A stretch of 64,000 nucleotides of DNA from Chromobacterium phragmitis (GCF_003325475.1 NZ_CP029495.1:4725563-4789562); one strand, 5' to 3'; counted from the stretch's first letter, positions 26,964 through 36,284 are shown. A program made the numbers and translations. The notes: generated by a model not told the origin, from the letters alone.

Positions 26964-27572
26964 ATGAGCAAGACACCTGAAGTGCTGGTATTCGACCTGG
27001 GCGGCGTATTGGCCGACTGGAACGGCATCGATCCGCTGGTGCGCCTGTCCGGCGGCAGGCTGGATCGCGAGGCCGCCCGCCTGTTCTGGATCGGCAACCC
27101 CTGGGTGGCCAAACTGGACCTGGGCGAGTGCGAACCGCAAGAGTTCGCCGCCGCGATGACGGACACGCTGCAGTTGGGCATCAGCCCCGAAGCCATGCAG
27201 CGGCAGTTGTCGGACTGGCTGGCCGGAGCCTATCCGGGCGCCAGCGAACTGCTGGCCGATCTCGCCCAACGCTTCCCGCTGGCCGCGCTCAGCAACAACA
27301 ACGCGCTGCACTGGGACAAGATAGAGCGGGAATTCGATCTGCTGCGCCACTTCGGACACACCTTCGCCTCTCACTTGCTGCGCCTGCGCAAGCCGGACGC
27401 CGCCATTTACCGCCATGTCCAGGATACGCTGGGCGCGGCGCCGGAGACCATCGCCTTCTTCGACGACAACATCGAATGCGTGGAGGCCGCCCAAGCCCAA
27501 GGCTGGCAGGCCTTCCACACCAAGGGCCTGGAACAGGTGCGCGCCGCGCTCGCAGCCCAGGGCTGGTTATGA
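26964..27572 (+). CDS. HAD-superfamily hydrolase
   Basis: Predicted cytosolic phosphatase of the YihX/haloacid dehalogenase type, substrate unknown. The 202-residue product has motif I altered to DLGGVLADW: the first Asp is present (VFDLGG) but the second position is Gly, a pattern common in this subgroup. ALSNNN is motif II, the Lys lies in RLRKPDAAIYRHV, and motif IV is FFDDNIECVEAA. GGAGAG precedes the ATG at 26964; an ATG seven codons upstream is an alternative. It overlaps the convergent MAPEG gene by six bases. Confidence 0.85.
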   Translation: MSKTPEVLVFDLGGVLADWNGIDPLVRLSGGRLDREAARLFWIGNPWVAKLDLGECEPQEFAAAMTDTLQLGISPEAMQRQLSDWLAGAYPGASELLADLAQRFPLAALSNNNALHWDKIEREFDLLRHFGHTFASHLLRLRKPDAAIYRHVQDTLGAAPETIAFFDDNIECVEAAQAQGWQAFHTKGLEQVRAALAAQGWL

Positions 27573-27953
27573 GGCGATAACCCCGCCGGCCCGCAGAAAC
27601 AGGTACAGCCCGGCCAACAGGCCGATCAGCCACGACAGCGAGCGCAACGAAGCCTGATCGGCGATGTACAACAGGCCGTGCGCGACGCGGGCGGCGATGA
27701 AAACCACGGCCGCGGCGTTCATGTCGGCCGCCGGCACCTTCATCAGCCAGGCCGCCATCACGGCGGCCATCCACACCGGCAGCGCCTCCCAGGCGTTCTG
27801 CTGCGCCCAGCCGGCCCGCTGCCGGTGCCCCTCCGCCCGGGCCGCCGCCTCGCGCGGCCTATGGTTGTCCACTCTGGCGCCAGCCTTGGCCACCCCGGCC
27901 CACAGCAAGGGCAGCAAGGCCGCCAGCAACAAGCTCCACAACACGAACGGCAT
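27567..27953 (-). CDS. MAPEG family membrane protein
   Basis: Predicted four-helix inner-membrane protein of 128 residues. The MAPEG pattern is seen in the second segment (AQQNAWEALPVWMAAVMAAWL) and third (AAAVVFIAARVAHGLLYIADQASLRSL). The family includes glutathione-dependent enzymes, but bacterial members of this size are mostly uncharacterised. GAGGAG lies upstream of the ATG at 27953. Same strand as the next gene, 14 bases away. Confidence 0.8.
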   Translation of the reverse strand: MPFVLWSLLLAALLPLLWAGVAKAGARVDNHRPREAAARAEGHRQRAGWAQQNAWEALPVWMAAVMAAWLMKVPAADMNAAAVVFIAARVAHGLLYIADQASLRSLSWLIGLLAGLYLFLRAGGVIAS

Positions 27954-27967
27954 TGCGATCTCCTCTT

Positions 27968-28642
27968 TCAATTCGCTCCGGGCTTGCCGCCCAGATAACG
28001 GCTATCCTCGAAAGTCGCCACCCATCGCGGCCGGTACACGATCAACACCGCCAGCAGCAAGCCGGTGGTGAACGCCTCGGACCAGGACAACAGGAAGTAA
28101 TAAGGCAAGGCCTCCTCCAACAGCGCATCCCAGGGGTAGGCGCCGGCCGCTCCCAAGGCAAGCACGCCGCACAAGGCCGATGCCAGCAGGCTGGCGCCGC
28201 CGGCCAGGAAGCCGTTGACGAAGACATAAATGAAAAAATTGGCCGGCAAACGCCGCCGCGCCAGCTCCAGCATGCCGCCCGCCACCGCCACCGCCGGCAA
28301 GGCGGTCAACAGCCAGCTCAATCCCAGCGCCCGCCAGTCCGCATGCCCCGCCGCCGCCAGCGCCAGCTGCACCACCGCCAAGGCCAGCATCGCCAGCCAC
28401 GGCCCCATCAGCAGCGTGAACAACGCCGCCCCCAGCAAATGGAAAGACAGGCCTGGCTGCAAGCCGCCGCGCAGCAGCCACATCGCCAGATCGAGCACGC
28501 AGGCGCCCATCCAGGCGTTCAGCGCGGCCGGGTCCAGCTCGCGCCACTTCACCCTCAACGCGGCGAAAACGAGCGCGGCCAGCGAAAGCCCGGCGCTCAG
28601 CCAAACCGCCCAGCCGGCAAACAAGGAAGCGGACAAATCCAT
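27968..28642 (-). CDS. CbiM-like predicted membrane protein
   Basis: A 224-residue integral membrane protein with about six helices, resembling the substrate-capture component family of energy-coupling factor metal transporters (CbiM/NikM superfamily). The pattern includes GLQPGLSFHLLGAALFTLLMGPWLAMLAL and PANFFIYVFVNGFLAGGASLLASALCG. No ECF ATPase or CbiQ partner is adjacent, so a role in metal uptake is only a suggestion. Confidence 0.7.
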   Translation of the reverse strand: MDLSASLFAGWAVWLSAGLSLAALVFAALRVKWRELDPAALNAWMGACVLDLAMWLLRGGLQPGLSFHLLGAALFTLLMGPWLAMLALAVVQLALAAAGHADWRALGLSWLLTALPAVAVAGGMLELARRRLPANFFIYVFVNGFLAGGASLLASALCGVLALGAAGAYPWDALLEEALPYYFLLSWSEAFTTGLLLAVLIVYRPRWVATFEDSRYLGGKPGAN

Positions 28643-28743
28643 GACATTGAAATTACGTTTGAACAGGCTCCAGCATAACAGAAGCCCACCCTCCTACCCT
28701 TAATTTCACCGCCGCGAAACGCGCCAATTCCAGCGCCTGCCGT

Positions 28744-28749
28744 TACAAT
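28744..28749 (+). promoter_or_regulatory. -10 element upstream of nadC
   Basis: TACAAT lies 23 bases before the nadC ATG, immediately before the GGAGA ribosome binding site. No convincing -35. Confidence 0.35.
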
Positions 28750-28771
28750 ACGCTTTTGGATGGAGACCCGC

Positions 28772-29611
28772 ATGCCCCTGCCCGCCCCGCACCTGATCGC
28801 CCAGCAAGTTTCCCTGGCGCTTGCCGAAGACATCGGCGCCTGCGACTGGACCGCCCGCCTGATCGCCGAAGACAAGACCGGCTCCGCCCGCGTGATCGCG
28901 CGCGAAGACGCGGTGATCTGCGGCCAGGCCTGGTTCGACGAATGCTTCCGCCAGGTGGATCCGCGCAGCGAGGTGGCATGGCTGGCCGCCGAAGGCGAGA
29001 AGGTTGCCGCCGGCAGCGAATTGTGCCGGATATCCGGCCCGGCGCGCGCCTTGCTCACTGCCGAGCGCAGCGCGCTCAACTTCCTGCAACTGCTGTCCGG
29101 CGTCGCCAGCGAGACCCGCCGCTACGTCGACGCGGCGGCCGGCCACCGAGCCCGCATTCTGGATACCCGCAAGACGATCCCCGGCCTGCGTCTCGCGCAG
29201 AAGTACGCCGTCACTGTCGGCGGCGGCGACAACCAGCGCGTCGGCCTCTACGACGGCATCCTGATCAAGGAAAACCACATCATGGCGGCCGGCGGCGTGG
29301 CCGAAGCCATGCGGCAAGCGCTGCAGGACTTGCCGCATGGCGTCACGCTGCAGATCGAGGTCGAATCCCTTGGCCAGTTGGAGGAGGCGCTGCGAAACGG
29401 CGCCAAGCTGGTGTTGCTGGACAATATGTCGCTGGACGACATGCGCCGCGCAGTGGCGATCAGCGCCGGCCGCGCCGAGCTGGAAGCCTCCGGCGGCGTC
29501 GATCTGGACAGCGTGCGCGCCATCGCCGCCACCGGCGTCGATCGCATCTCGGTGGGCAAGCTGACCAAGGACGTGCGCGCGCTGGATCTGTCCATGCGCT
29601 TCACCCTGTAA
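28772..29611 (+). CDS. nadC: Nicotinate-nucleotide pyrophosphorylase (carboxylating)
   Basis: Makes nicotinate mononucleotide from quinolinate and PRPP in de novo NAD synthesis. The 279-residue product has the N-terminal LAEDIGACDWTARLI segment, the active-site ILDTRKTIPGLRLAQKYAV, GLYDGILIKENHI and IEVESLGQLEEAL, and ends SGGVDLDSVRAIAATGVDRISVGKLT. The start at 28772 has GGAGA five bases upstream; a second ATG four codons earlier lies before that site. Confidence 0.97.
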   Translation: MPLPAPHLIAQQVSLALAEDIGACDWTARLIAEDKTGSARVIAREDAVICGQAWFDECFRQVDPRSEVAWLAAEGEKVAAGSELCRISGPARALLTAERSALNFLQLLSGVASETRRYVDAAAGHRARILDTRKTIPGLRLAQKYAVTVGGGDNQRVGLYDGILIKENHIMAAGGVAEAMRQALQDLPHGVTLQIEVESLGQLEEALRNGAKLVLLDNMSLDDMRRAVAISAGRAELEASGGVDLDSVRAIAATGVDRISVGKLTKDVRALDLSMRFTL

Positions 29612-29671
29612 TTGCCACGCAAGTCGCGGGGAGAGCTGTCATACTGAAGTCATGCCAACCATAAGCAAAGC

Positions 29672-31564
29672 ATGGCCCTCCCCTCCATGGACATGACCCC
29701 GCGCAGATTCGGCACCCGCTCCGCCCGCCATGCCAAATGGGGGGCGGCATTGCTGCTGCTGGTCACGCTGGCGCTGCTGGCCGTGGACCTTGCCACCAGT
29801 TACCGCCAGCTGGAAACCGAAGCCGGCCGCCAGGCCAGCGGCCTCAGCCAGCTGTTATCGGAGCGGCTGAGTTCGGGCATACACGAGGCAGGCCTGATCC
29901 TGCAAAGCAGCAATCAGATCCCAGAGGTGCAGCGCCTGCTGCGCAGCAGCGGCCTGCCCCCGGACATGCGCCAGAGCCTGACGCTGAAACTGCAGCAGCA
30001 ATTGCAGCTGGCGCCCTATCTCAGCCGCATTGAAATCGTGGACACCGCCTGCCAAACCGTATTCAGCAGCAAACCCGACAGCGCATCCCACCCCCACCAC
30101 AACGAGTTCTGCCGTTGGCTGCACCGGGTGGACCCCAAGGAAAACAATTACACCACGGTGATCCACAGCCCGATCGAGGGCGGCATCGTGCTGGCCAACA
30201 AGCTGTACGACAGCGAAGGCAACCTGGTGGGCATGGCCACCGGCCTGATCAAGCACAATTTCATCCAGGACGAAGTCAGCCGGCTGACCGTGGGCGAGCA
30301 CGGCGAGATCCTGGTGCTGGACCAGCGCCAGCTGACCGTGACGCGCTGGCCGCAAACCAGCGGCGGCGATCCGCAAAGCTACCGCCCGCTGCAGCCGCGC
30401 GAAATACTGGCTCACGATGCCGGCCAGATGCTGTTCAACGCGCCCTCCAGCTTCGACGGCGCCGAACGGTTGTACAGCATGCGCCAGACCGGCAGCTACC
30501 CATTCCAGGTCGCGGTGGGACTGTCGCGGCGGGACTTCACCCGCTTCGTCTGGGACAAGGCCTGGCTGGCCATCCCCGGCTGGCTGTTCGTCGCCGCGCT
30601 GACGCTGCTGGCGCTGCGCAAGCACCTGTCCAACCTGGAGCAGCACCGACAGCTGCTGCAGGGCAACGAACGCATACGCGCGAGCGAAGAACAGGCCCGG
30701 CTGATCCTGGACACCGCGCCGCTGGCGCTGCTGCTGGTCAACCCTCAAACCATCCGCATCCAACACGCCAACTCGCTGGCGCGGGAAATGCTGAGCCTGC
30801 CGCCGCGCGATCCGGAGGAAGGCGCCAGCAGCGAACTGAATCTGCCGCTGAAGCTGCGACCAGTGGAACAGTGGCTGCTGGAAGACGAGGAAGTGCTGCA
30901 GCAGGAAGTGGAAGTGGAGCTGGAGGACAAAAGCAAGCTATGGGTGATCGCCTCGCTGCGGCGGCTCGGCCACGACAAGCAACCCTCCGCGCTGATCGCG
31001 CTGTACGACATTTCGGGCCGCAAGCAACTGGAGCAACAGCTGCACGAAAGCAACCAGCAGCTGGCCGAAATGGCCGTCACCGATCCATTGACCCGGCTAT
31101 ACAACCGCCGCCACGCCGACATGGTGCTGCGCGACGAGATCAGCCGCTGCGAGCGCTACGGCCAGACCATGGCCATCGCCGTGTTCGACATCGACCATTT
31201 CAAGCGCTTCAACGACCAGTACGGCCACCAAGCCGGCGACGACGTATTGGTCGCTGTCGCCAACGCGCTGCGCGACACCACCCGCAACACCGACATCAAC
31301 GCGCGCATCGGCGGCGAGGAGTTCATGGTGATCTTCCCATACACGCGGCTGCGCGACGCGCACAAGGTGATGGGCCGGCTGCAGATGGCGCTGACCCACA
31401 CCACCTTCCCCTTCGTCGAGCAACGCATCACTTTCAGCGGCGGGGTCACCGACTGGCGGCCTGGCGATTCCCCGACATTGATGATGGCGCGCGCCGACAA
31501 GCTGCTGTACGAAGCCAAGCAATCCGGACGCAATGTGGTGCTGGCCGATCAGGAAGAAGCATAG
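29672..31564 (+). CDS. Membrane-bound diguanylate cyclase with periplasmic sensor and PAS domain
   Basis: Synthesises c-di-GMP. The 630-residue product has a membrane helix (about 23-43), a periplasmic Cache-like sensor region (about 45-285), a second helix (about 290-312) and a short coiled segment. A PAS-like domain follows (EEQARLILDTAPLALLLVNP onward), then a GGDEF domain. The catalytic signature is IGGEEF, with an RxxD inhibitory site (RNTD) exactly five residues before it, so product inhibition is expected. The domain opens with the usual DPLTRLYNRRHAD. Confidence 0.93.
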   Translation: MALPSMDMTPRRFGTRSARHAKWGAALLLLVTLALLAVDLATSYRQLETEAGRQASGLSQLLSERLSSGIHEAGLILQSSNQIPEVQRLLRSSGLPPDMRQSLTLKLQQQLQLAPYLSRIEIVDTACQTVFSSKPDSASHPHHNEFCRWLHRVDPKENNYTTVIHSPIEGGIVLANKLYDSEGNLVGMATGLIKHNFIQDEVSRLTVGEHGEILVLDQRQLTVTRWPQTSGGDPQSYRPLQPREILAHDAGQMLFNAPSSFDGAERLYSMRQTGSYPFQVAVGLSRRDFTRFVWDKAWLAIPGWLFVAALTLLALRKHLSNLEQHRQLLQGNERIRASEEQARLILDTAPLALLLVNPQTIRIQHANSLAREMLSLPPRDPEEGASSELNLPLKLRPVEQWLLEDEEVLQQEVEVELEDKSKLWVIASLRRLGHDKQPSALIALYDISGRKQLEQQLHESNQQLAEMAVTDPLTRLYNRRHADMVLRDEISRCERYGQTMAIAVFDIDHFKRFNDQYGHQAGDDVLVAVANALRDTTRNTDINARIGGEEFMVIFPYTRLRDAHKVMGRLQMALTHTTFPFVEQRITFSGGVTDWRPGDSPTLMMARADKLLYEAKQSGRNVVLADQEEA

Positions 31565-31573
31565 CCGGCGGAG

Positions 31574-32185
31574 TCAGACGCCGACCACGCCCAACGCGTC
31601 AGCCAACATCCACATCATCGCGGCTGTCGCCCCCCAGATGGTGTGCTTGCCCCACTGCAGCGACAGGTATTGGCCGGCCACGCCTTCGCGCACGTAGTCG
31701 TGGCGGCTATAGGCGTCGCGGTTCAACAGCAGGGACAACGGCACCTCGAACACCTCCGCCACCTCGTCCGCCGCCGGAGCCAGGAGCAATGGCGGGTTCA
31801 GCAGGCCCACTACTGGCGTCACCACGAAGCCGGTGATGGTCACATACTCCGGCAGACTGCCCAGCACCCGCACCGAAGACTCCGGCAAACCCGTCTCCTC
31901 GCGGGCTTCGCGCAAGGCCGCTGCCTGAGCCGAAACGTCGCTGCTCTCCAGCTTGCCGCCCGGAAAGCTGACCTGCCCGGGGTGGCTGGATAAATGATCG
32001 GTGCGGCGGGTGAACAAGACGGTGGCGCCGTCGCCATGCCACACCAGCGGCATCAGCACCGCCGCCTCGCGCAAGCCCGGTGAAATCGCCCGGAACGGCA
32101 TATCCGCCACCCTGCCCGTGAAATCATAGGACTGGAGCCGCCCGGCTATCAGTTCGGCGGCCTTGTCTGCCTCCATCGACCACAT
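31574..32185 (-). CDS. Nudix hydrolase, CoA pyrophosphatase type
   Basis: Predicted to hydrolyse CoA and derivatives to phosphopantetheine and ADP. The 203-residue product has the NudL/UPF0035 motif TRRTDHLSSHPGQVSFPGGKLE joined to the Nudix box ending AALREAREETGLPE. The EYVTITGFVVTPVVG continuation is also typical. The ATG at 32185 is followed by another in-frame ATG three codons later. Convergent with the GGDEF gene. Confidence 0.9.
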   Translation of the reverse strand: MWSMEADKAAELIAGRLQSYDFTGRVADMPFRAISPGLREAAVLMPLVWHGDGATVLFTRRTDHLSSHPGQVSFPGGKLESSDVSAQAAALREAREETGLPESSVRVLGSLPEYVTITGFVVTPVVGLLNPPLLLAPAADEVAEVFEVPLSLLLNRDAYSRHDYVREGVAGQYLSLQWGKHTIWGATAAMMWMLADALGVVGV

Positions 32186-32244
32186 GCCCGTATTCCTTTT
32201 GTCTCCCGGCGCCCGCTCTTCGCGGCGGGGCTCCTCCCCAATGT

Positions 32245-32280
32245 ATCAAAAAAAATGCCAGACCGGCACGGTCTGGCATC
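32245..32280 (-). terminator. Intrinsic terminator after rho
   Basis: On the minus strand, ATGCCAGACC pairs with GGTCTGGCAT around a short loop, followed by eight T residues. Confidence 0.9.
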
Positions 32281-32302
32281 TTGTTGGCGGAGCGGATACC
32301 GC

Positions 32303-33559
32303 TCAGCGGCGCATCGAGTCGAAGAAGGCCTGGTTCGACTTGGTGGCCTTGATCTTGTCCTGCAGGAATTCCATCGCTTCCAGATCGTCCATCGGGTACA
32401 AGAGCTTGCGCAGCACCCAGATGCGTTGCAGCTGATCCTGCGGAATCAGCAACTCTTCGCGGCGCGTGCCGGAACGGTTGATGTTCATCGCCGGGAAGAT
32501 GCGCTTTTCGGCCATCTTGCGATCCAGATGGATTTCGCAGTTGCCGGTGCCCTTGAATTCTTCGTAGATCACGTCATCCATGCGGCTGCCGGTATCGATC
32601 AGCGCGGTGGCGATGATGGTCAGGCTGCCGCCCTCTTCCACATTGCGCGCGGCGCCGAAGAAGCGCTTCGGCCGTTGCAGCGCGTTGGCGTCCACGCCGC
32701 CGGTCAGCACCTTGCCGGAAGCCGGCACCACGGTGTTGTAGGCGCGGGCCAGGCGGGTCACGGAGTCCAGCAGGATGACCACGTCCTTCTTGTGTTCAAC
32801 CAGGCGCTTGGCCTTCTCGATCACCATTTCCGCCACTTGCACGTGGCGGGTGGCCGGTTCGTCAAAGGTGGACGACACCACTTCGCCGCGCACCGAGCGT
32901 TGCATTTCCGTCACTTCTTCCGGACGCTCGTCGATCAGCAGCACTATCAGCACCGCATCCGGATGGTTGGCGGTGATGGCGTGCGCGATGTGCTGCAGCA
33001 TCACCGTTTTACCGGACTTCGGCGGCGCCACCAGCAGCGCGCGCTGACCGCGACCGATGGGGGCGATCAGGTCGATGATGCGGCCGGTGATGTTTTCTTC
33101 GGCGCGGATGTCGCGCTCCAGCTTGAACTGCTCGGTCGGGAACAGCGGCGTCAGGTTCTCGAACAGGATCTTGTGCTTCGAATTCTCCGGCGCCTCGCCA
33201 TTGACCTTGTCCACCTTCACCAGCGCGAAATAGCGCTCGCCATCCTTAGGCGTGCGGATTTCACCCTCAATGGAATCGCCGGTATGCAGATTGAAGCGGC
33301 GGATTTGCGACGGACTGACGTAGATGTCGTCAGGACCGGCCAGATAGGAGGTATCCGGGCTGCGCAGAAAACCAAAACCGTCCGGCAACACTTCCAGCGT
33401 ACCCTCGCCGAAAATGCTCTCGCCCTTTTTAGCCTGGTTTTTCAAAAGCGCAAAGATCAGATCCTGCTTGCGCAACCGGTTGGCGCCGTCGATCTCGTTG
33501 GAAATGGCCATTTCAACGAGTTCGGATACGTGAAGATGTTTGAGATCAGATAAGTGCAT
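32303..33559 (-). CDS. rho: Transcription termination factor Rho
   Basis: Hexameric RNA helicase for factor-dependent termination. The 418-residue product has the N-terminal helical LSDLKHLHVSELVEMA segment and a cold-shock-like RNA-binding domain (PDGFGFLRSPDTSYLAGPDDIYVSPSQIRRF). The ATPase core has Walker A PPKSGKTVMLQ, LLIDERPEEVTEM (Walker B region), the Q-loop GSLTIIATALIDTGSRMDDVIYEEFKGTGN and C-terminal RRAEELL-like region. Same strand as trxA, which lies about 130 bases upstream. Confidence 0.98.
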   Translation of the reverse strand: MHLSDLKHLHVSELVEMAISNEIDGANRLRKQDLIFALLKNQAKKGESIFGEGTLEVLPDGFGFLRSPDTSYLAGPDDIYVSPSQIRRFNLHTGDSIEGEIRTPKDGERYFALVKVDKVNGEAPENSKHKILFENLTPLFPTEQFKLERDIRAEENITGRIIDLIAPIGRGQRALLVAPPKSGKTVMLQHIAHAITANHPDAVLIVLLIDERPEEVTEMQRSVRGEVVSSTFDEPATRHVQVAEMVIEKAKRLVEHKKDVVILLDSVTRLARAYNTVVPASGKVLTGGVDANALQRPKRFFGAARNVEEGGSLTIIATALIDTGSRMDDVIYEEFKGTGNCEIHLDRKMAEKRIFPAMNINRSGTRREELLIPQDQLQRIWVLRKLLYPMDDLEAMEFLQDKIKATKSNQAFFDSMRR

Positions 33560-33687
33560 AGCGGTCGTGAGGTCGACTCGGTAGATAGTAAGTGAGGCGG
33601 AGCGCCTGTCGGGGGTATGGAAGCGTAAACGAAACGGGCGGCTTTTATGCCACCCGTCTTGAAGATTGTGCGTGGAGAATAGACGCT

Positions 33688-34014
33688 TTACAGCTGGCTG
33701 TCAATGAAGGCGGTCAACTGGCTTTTGGACAGCGCGCCCACCTTGGTGGCGGCGACTTGGCCGTCCTTGAACAACATCAGAGTCGGAATGCCGCGGATGC
33801 CGAATTTAGGCGGAGTCTGCTCGTTCTGGTCGATGTTCAGCTTGGCGATTTTCAGCTTGCCTTCGTACTCTTTGGCCACTTCATCCAGAATGGGAGCGAT
33901 CATCTTGCACGGGCCGCACCATTCGGCCCAGTAGTCTACCAGCACCGGAAGATCGGCCTTCAGTACGTCGTTTTCAAAAGAATCGTCGCTTACGTGATGG
34001 ATCAGATCGCTCAT
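33688..34014 (-). CDS. trxA: Thioredoxin
   Basis: Cytoplasmic disulfide reductase. The 108-residue product has the active site WAEWCGPCKM and the cis-proline segment RGIPTLMLFKDG. The ATG at 34014 gives the standard MSDLIHHVSDDSF start. It sits immediately upstream of rho, a classic neighbour pair. Confidence 0.98.
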   Translation of the reverse strand: MSDLIHHVSDDSFENDVLKADLPVLVDYWAEWCGPCKMIAPILDEVAKEYEGKLKIAKLNIDQNEQTPPKFGIRGIPTLMLFKDGQVAATKVGALSKSQLTAFIDSQL

Positions 34015-34182
34015 GGCTTCCTCGTCGAAATTGAAATGCGTGTGCTTAATCCCGGATGGTAGCAAGCGACGGGGGCCGCGGCAACCCGGAACACGCCGAG
34101 CGCCCACCCCTCCGCCGCAAGGGTTATCCTTGCAGGAACGGGCAGTTAGCGCGCGGCGCTGCTGCAAATCGTCGGCATTCGG

Positions 34183-34188
34183 TATAAT
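34183..34188 (+). promoter_or_regulatory. -10 element upstream of fabI
   Basis: A perfect TATAAT lies 31 bases before the fabI ATG; the -35 region is weak. Confidence 0.5.
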
Positions 34189-34218
34189 GTCCGGCTGTTT
34201 ACATGAGAAGGACACCAA

Positions 34219-35007
34219 ATGGGCTTTCTGCAAGGCAAGAAAATCCTGATCACCGGCATGATCTCCAACCGCTCCATCGCCTACGGCATCGCGCAAGCCT
34301 GTCATCGCCAAGGCGCCGAGCTGGCCTTCACCTACGTGGTGGACAAGCTGGAGGATCGCGTCCGCGAGATGGCGGCCGACTTCGGCTCCAAGCTGGTCTT
34401 CCGCTGCGACGTGCAGAACGACGACGAGATCAACCAGCTGTTCGTCGACTTGGGCAAGGAATGGGACGGCCTGGACGGCCTGGTGCACTCGATCGGCTTC
34501 GCCCCGCGCGAAGCGCTGGAAGGCGACTTCCTGGATTCTCTGAGCCGCGAAGCGTTCCAGATCGCCCACGACGTGTCGTCCTACAGCTTCCCCGCGCTGG
34601 CCAAGGCCGCGCGCCCGATGATGCAGGGCCGCAAGGCCGCGCTGCTGACTCTGTCCTACCTGGGCGCGGTGCGCGCGATCCCCAACTACAACGTGATGGG
34701 TCTGGCCAAGGCCAGCCTGGAGGCATCGGTGCGCTTCATGGCCGCCAGCCTGGGCAAGGAAGGCATCCGCGTCAACGGCATTTCCGCCGGCCCGATCAAG
34801 ACCCTCGCCGCCTCCGGCATCTCCGGCTTCTCCAAGTTGCTGAACATGGCGTCCAGCCAGGCTTGCCTGCGCCGCAATGTGACCACAGAAGAAGTGGGCA
34901 ACGCCGCCGCCTTCATGCTGTCCGACCTGTCCTCCGGCATCACAGGCGAAATCACTTACGTTGACGCTGGCTACAGCGTCAACGCGCTGAACGTGCCGGA
35001 AGAGTAA
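34219..35007 (+). CDS. fabI: Enoyl-[acyl-carrier-protein] reductase [NADH]
   Basis: Last reduction step of type II fatty acid synthesis. The 262-residue SDR-fold enzyme has GMISNRSIAYGIAQ for NADH binding, VHSIGFAPREALEGDF, the catalytic Tyr and Lys in NYNVMGLAKASLEASVRFMA (Y-x6-K), and AGPIKTLAASGI. GAGAAGGA precedes the ATG. It is the last clearly conserved chromosomal gene before the accessory element. Confidence 0.97.
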   Translation: MGFLQGKKILITGMISNRSIAYGIAQACHRQGAELAFTYVVDKLEDRVREMAADFGSKLVFRCDVQNDDEINQLFVDLGKEWDGLDGLVHSIGFAPREALEGDFLDSLSREAFQIAHDVSSYSFPALAKAARPMMQGRKAALLTLSYLGAVRAIPNYNVMGLAKASLEASVRFMAASLGKEGIRVNGISAGPIKTLAASGISGFSKLLNMASSQACLRRNVTTEEVGNAAAFMLSDLSSGITGEITYVDAGYSVNALNVPEE

Positions 35008-35029
35008 ACGCGCGCGTCCCACGTTTGAA

Positions 35030-35061
35030 AAACGCAAATGCGCGACTGCGCATTTGCGTTT
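35030..35061. terminator. Hairpin terminator after fabI
   Basis: A perfect 14-bp stem (AAACGCAAATGCGC and its complement) with a GACT loop; both arms end in A/T runs, so it could serve either strand. Confidence 0.8.
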
Positions 35062-35082
35062 CCACTCTCGCCCCCCTCCCTG

Positions 35083-35460
35083 CTAGCCGGGAAACCACCA
35101 ATTGTCCCTGTAAGCATCGGCAATTCGCGACCGTTCCAGGCTGCCAGTCTGCATTTGTCTCGCAATCAGCGCGAACCGCAATGCCAGCAACACGCCGGTG
35201 CCCGACATCATCAACAAGTTGTAAGCCATCAGCGCAGGCAAGTCATAAACAATAGCCAAGCCCGCCAAAACAGGACCGACAAAGCTGCAGTACCATAGAA
35301 TTCTCGACGTCCTCGCGGCCGTCTTGCGGATTTCGGCATGATTTCCCGGGCGAGCCCAAACTTCACCCTCCGCCCTTTTAGGCTTGGCCGCATCCTTTAT
35401 CGTCGCCAGCGCCCGAAATGGGGCCGTCAGCGGCGCCAACATGAAACGAAAGAATCTCAT
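35083..35460 (-). CDS. Hypothetical membrane protein
   Basis: A 125-residue protein with a basic N-terminal half (KDAAKPKRAEGEVWARPGNHAEIR) and two hydrophobic helices (ILWYCSFVGPVLAGLAIVYDL and MAYNLLMMSGTGVLLALRFALIA). I do not recognise the family. The ATG at 35460 is chosen; a GTG three codons upstream extends it slightly. It lies at the edge between core chromosome and element and could belong to either. Confidence 0.65.
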   Translation of the reverse strand: MRFFRFMLAPLTAPFRALATIKDAAKPKRAEGEVWARPGNHAEIRKTAARTSRILWYCSFVGPVLAGLAIVYDLPALMAYNLLMMSGTGVLLALRFALIARQMQTGSLERSRIADAYRDNWWFPG

Positions 35461-35657
35461 CAATATCACCCATCACGTTAAAAAATCGCCCGCCGCAGCA
35501 CCAGCAGACGCGCGCGCACCCATGCGCGCTATCGAATGCCCACTCTTGATGGCAGAAAAGGAGCCGCTTCCATCGCATAGGCCGCCACCCCCGCCAATCA
35601 TATGAAGCATGGCGAGTAGGATCGGGGTCGATGCACACCTAAATTAAATTATATAGT

Positions 35658-35671
35658 ATGATTGCAATCAT
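35658..35671. promoter_or_regulatory. 14-bp perfect palindrome at the left edge of the element
   Basis: ATGATTGCAATCAT is a perfect palindrome placed just after an AT-rich TATATAGTAT stretch, about 90 bases before the first gene of the element. The position suits an operator or a recombination or boundary site; neither is shown. The rest of the 35461-35762 gap is otherwise empty. Confidence 0.35.
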
Positions 35672-35762
35672 AAAGAACTTTTTCAAAAATAACTTTTCAG
35701 TCAGCGATAGCGAAACCCAAGCATTGCGCGCAATGCTGACTCTCAATTGAGAAGGAGCCATG

Positions 35763-36284
35763 ATGAAAGCGACATCCAGCTCGGAAAACAGCCAAAACCC
35801 GGCTCAGAAAATCGAGCCCCTTCCCGACGCCGACAGCAATGGCCATGCCGCCATGCGCCAAGCAAACGACAAGAAGGGGATCAAGCAAGCCGCGACGGAA
35901 TTGGCCGCGGGCGCGGTAGCCGGACTGGTCGCCAAAGACTCCATCAGCAAGCCTCTGCTGCAAAAATTCGTGGTCAAGGGTATGGAGGCCATGGAAAAAG
36001 GCAACGAGCTCGGTTTTTCAACCCTGGATAAAGCGTCCCCTTTCTCCTCAGTAAAAGACTCGCTCCTGAGCAAGGCGAGCGAATCGCTCTCCTCGCAAAG
36101 CGGGAAAGCATTCGAGCGCCTTGCCGAAGAGACGCTCAGTCTGGACGATCGGGACAGTTTCCTGAAGCAAGCCAAGGCGGCAGCCAAGGATCTTTCCATG
36201 CGCCACTCGGTCGAATCCGTCATGGAACCAGACCTGAAACCCGGCGCGCGCCCCAGAAACCCGCATCCGGACCATTCATTTTGA
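35763..36284 (+). CDS. Hypothetical soluble protein
   Basis: A 173-residue Ala/Lys/Ser-rich protein, predicted largely helical, with no signal peptide or obvious membrane helix. GAAGGAG lies a few bases before two adjacent ATGs; the second (35763) has the better spacing. I do not recognise it. It lies next to the edge of the element, in the same direction as the gene at 36399. Confidence 0.65.
   Translation: MKATSSSENSQNPAQKIEPLPDADSNGHAAMRQANDKKGIKQAATELAAGAVAGLVAKDSISKPLLQKFVVKGMEAMEKGNELGFSTLDKASPFSSVKDSLLSKASESLSSQSGKAFERLAEETLSLDDRDSFLKQAKAAAKDLSMRHSVESVMEPDLKPGARPRNPHPDHSF

Noticed and set aside
35008..35700. tRNA gene or attachment core as the integration target
   Set aside because: No cloverleaf-like sequence or T-loop motif seen; the hairpin at 35030 is a normal fabI terminator.
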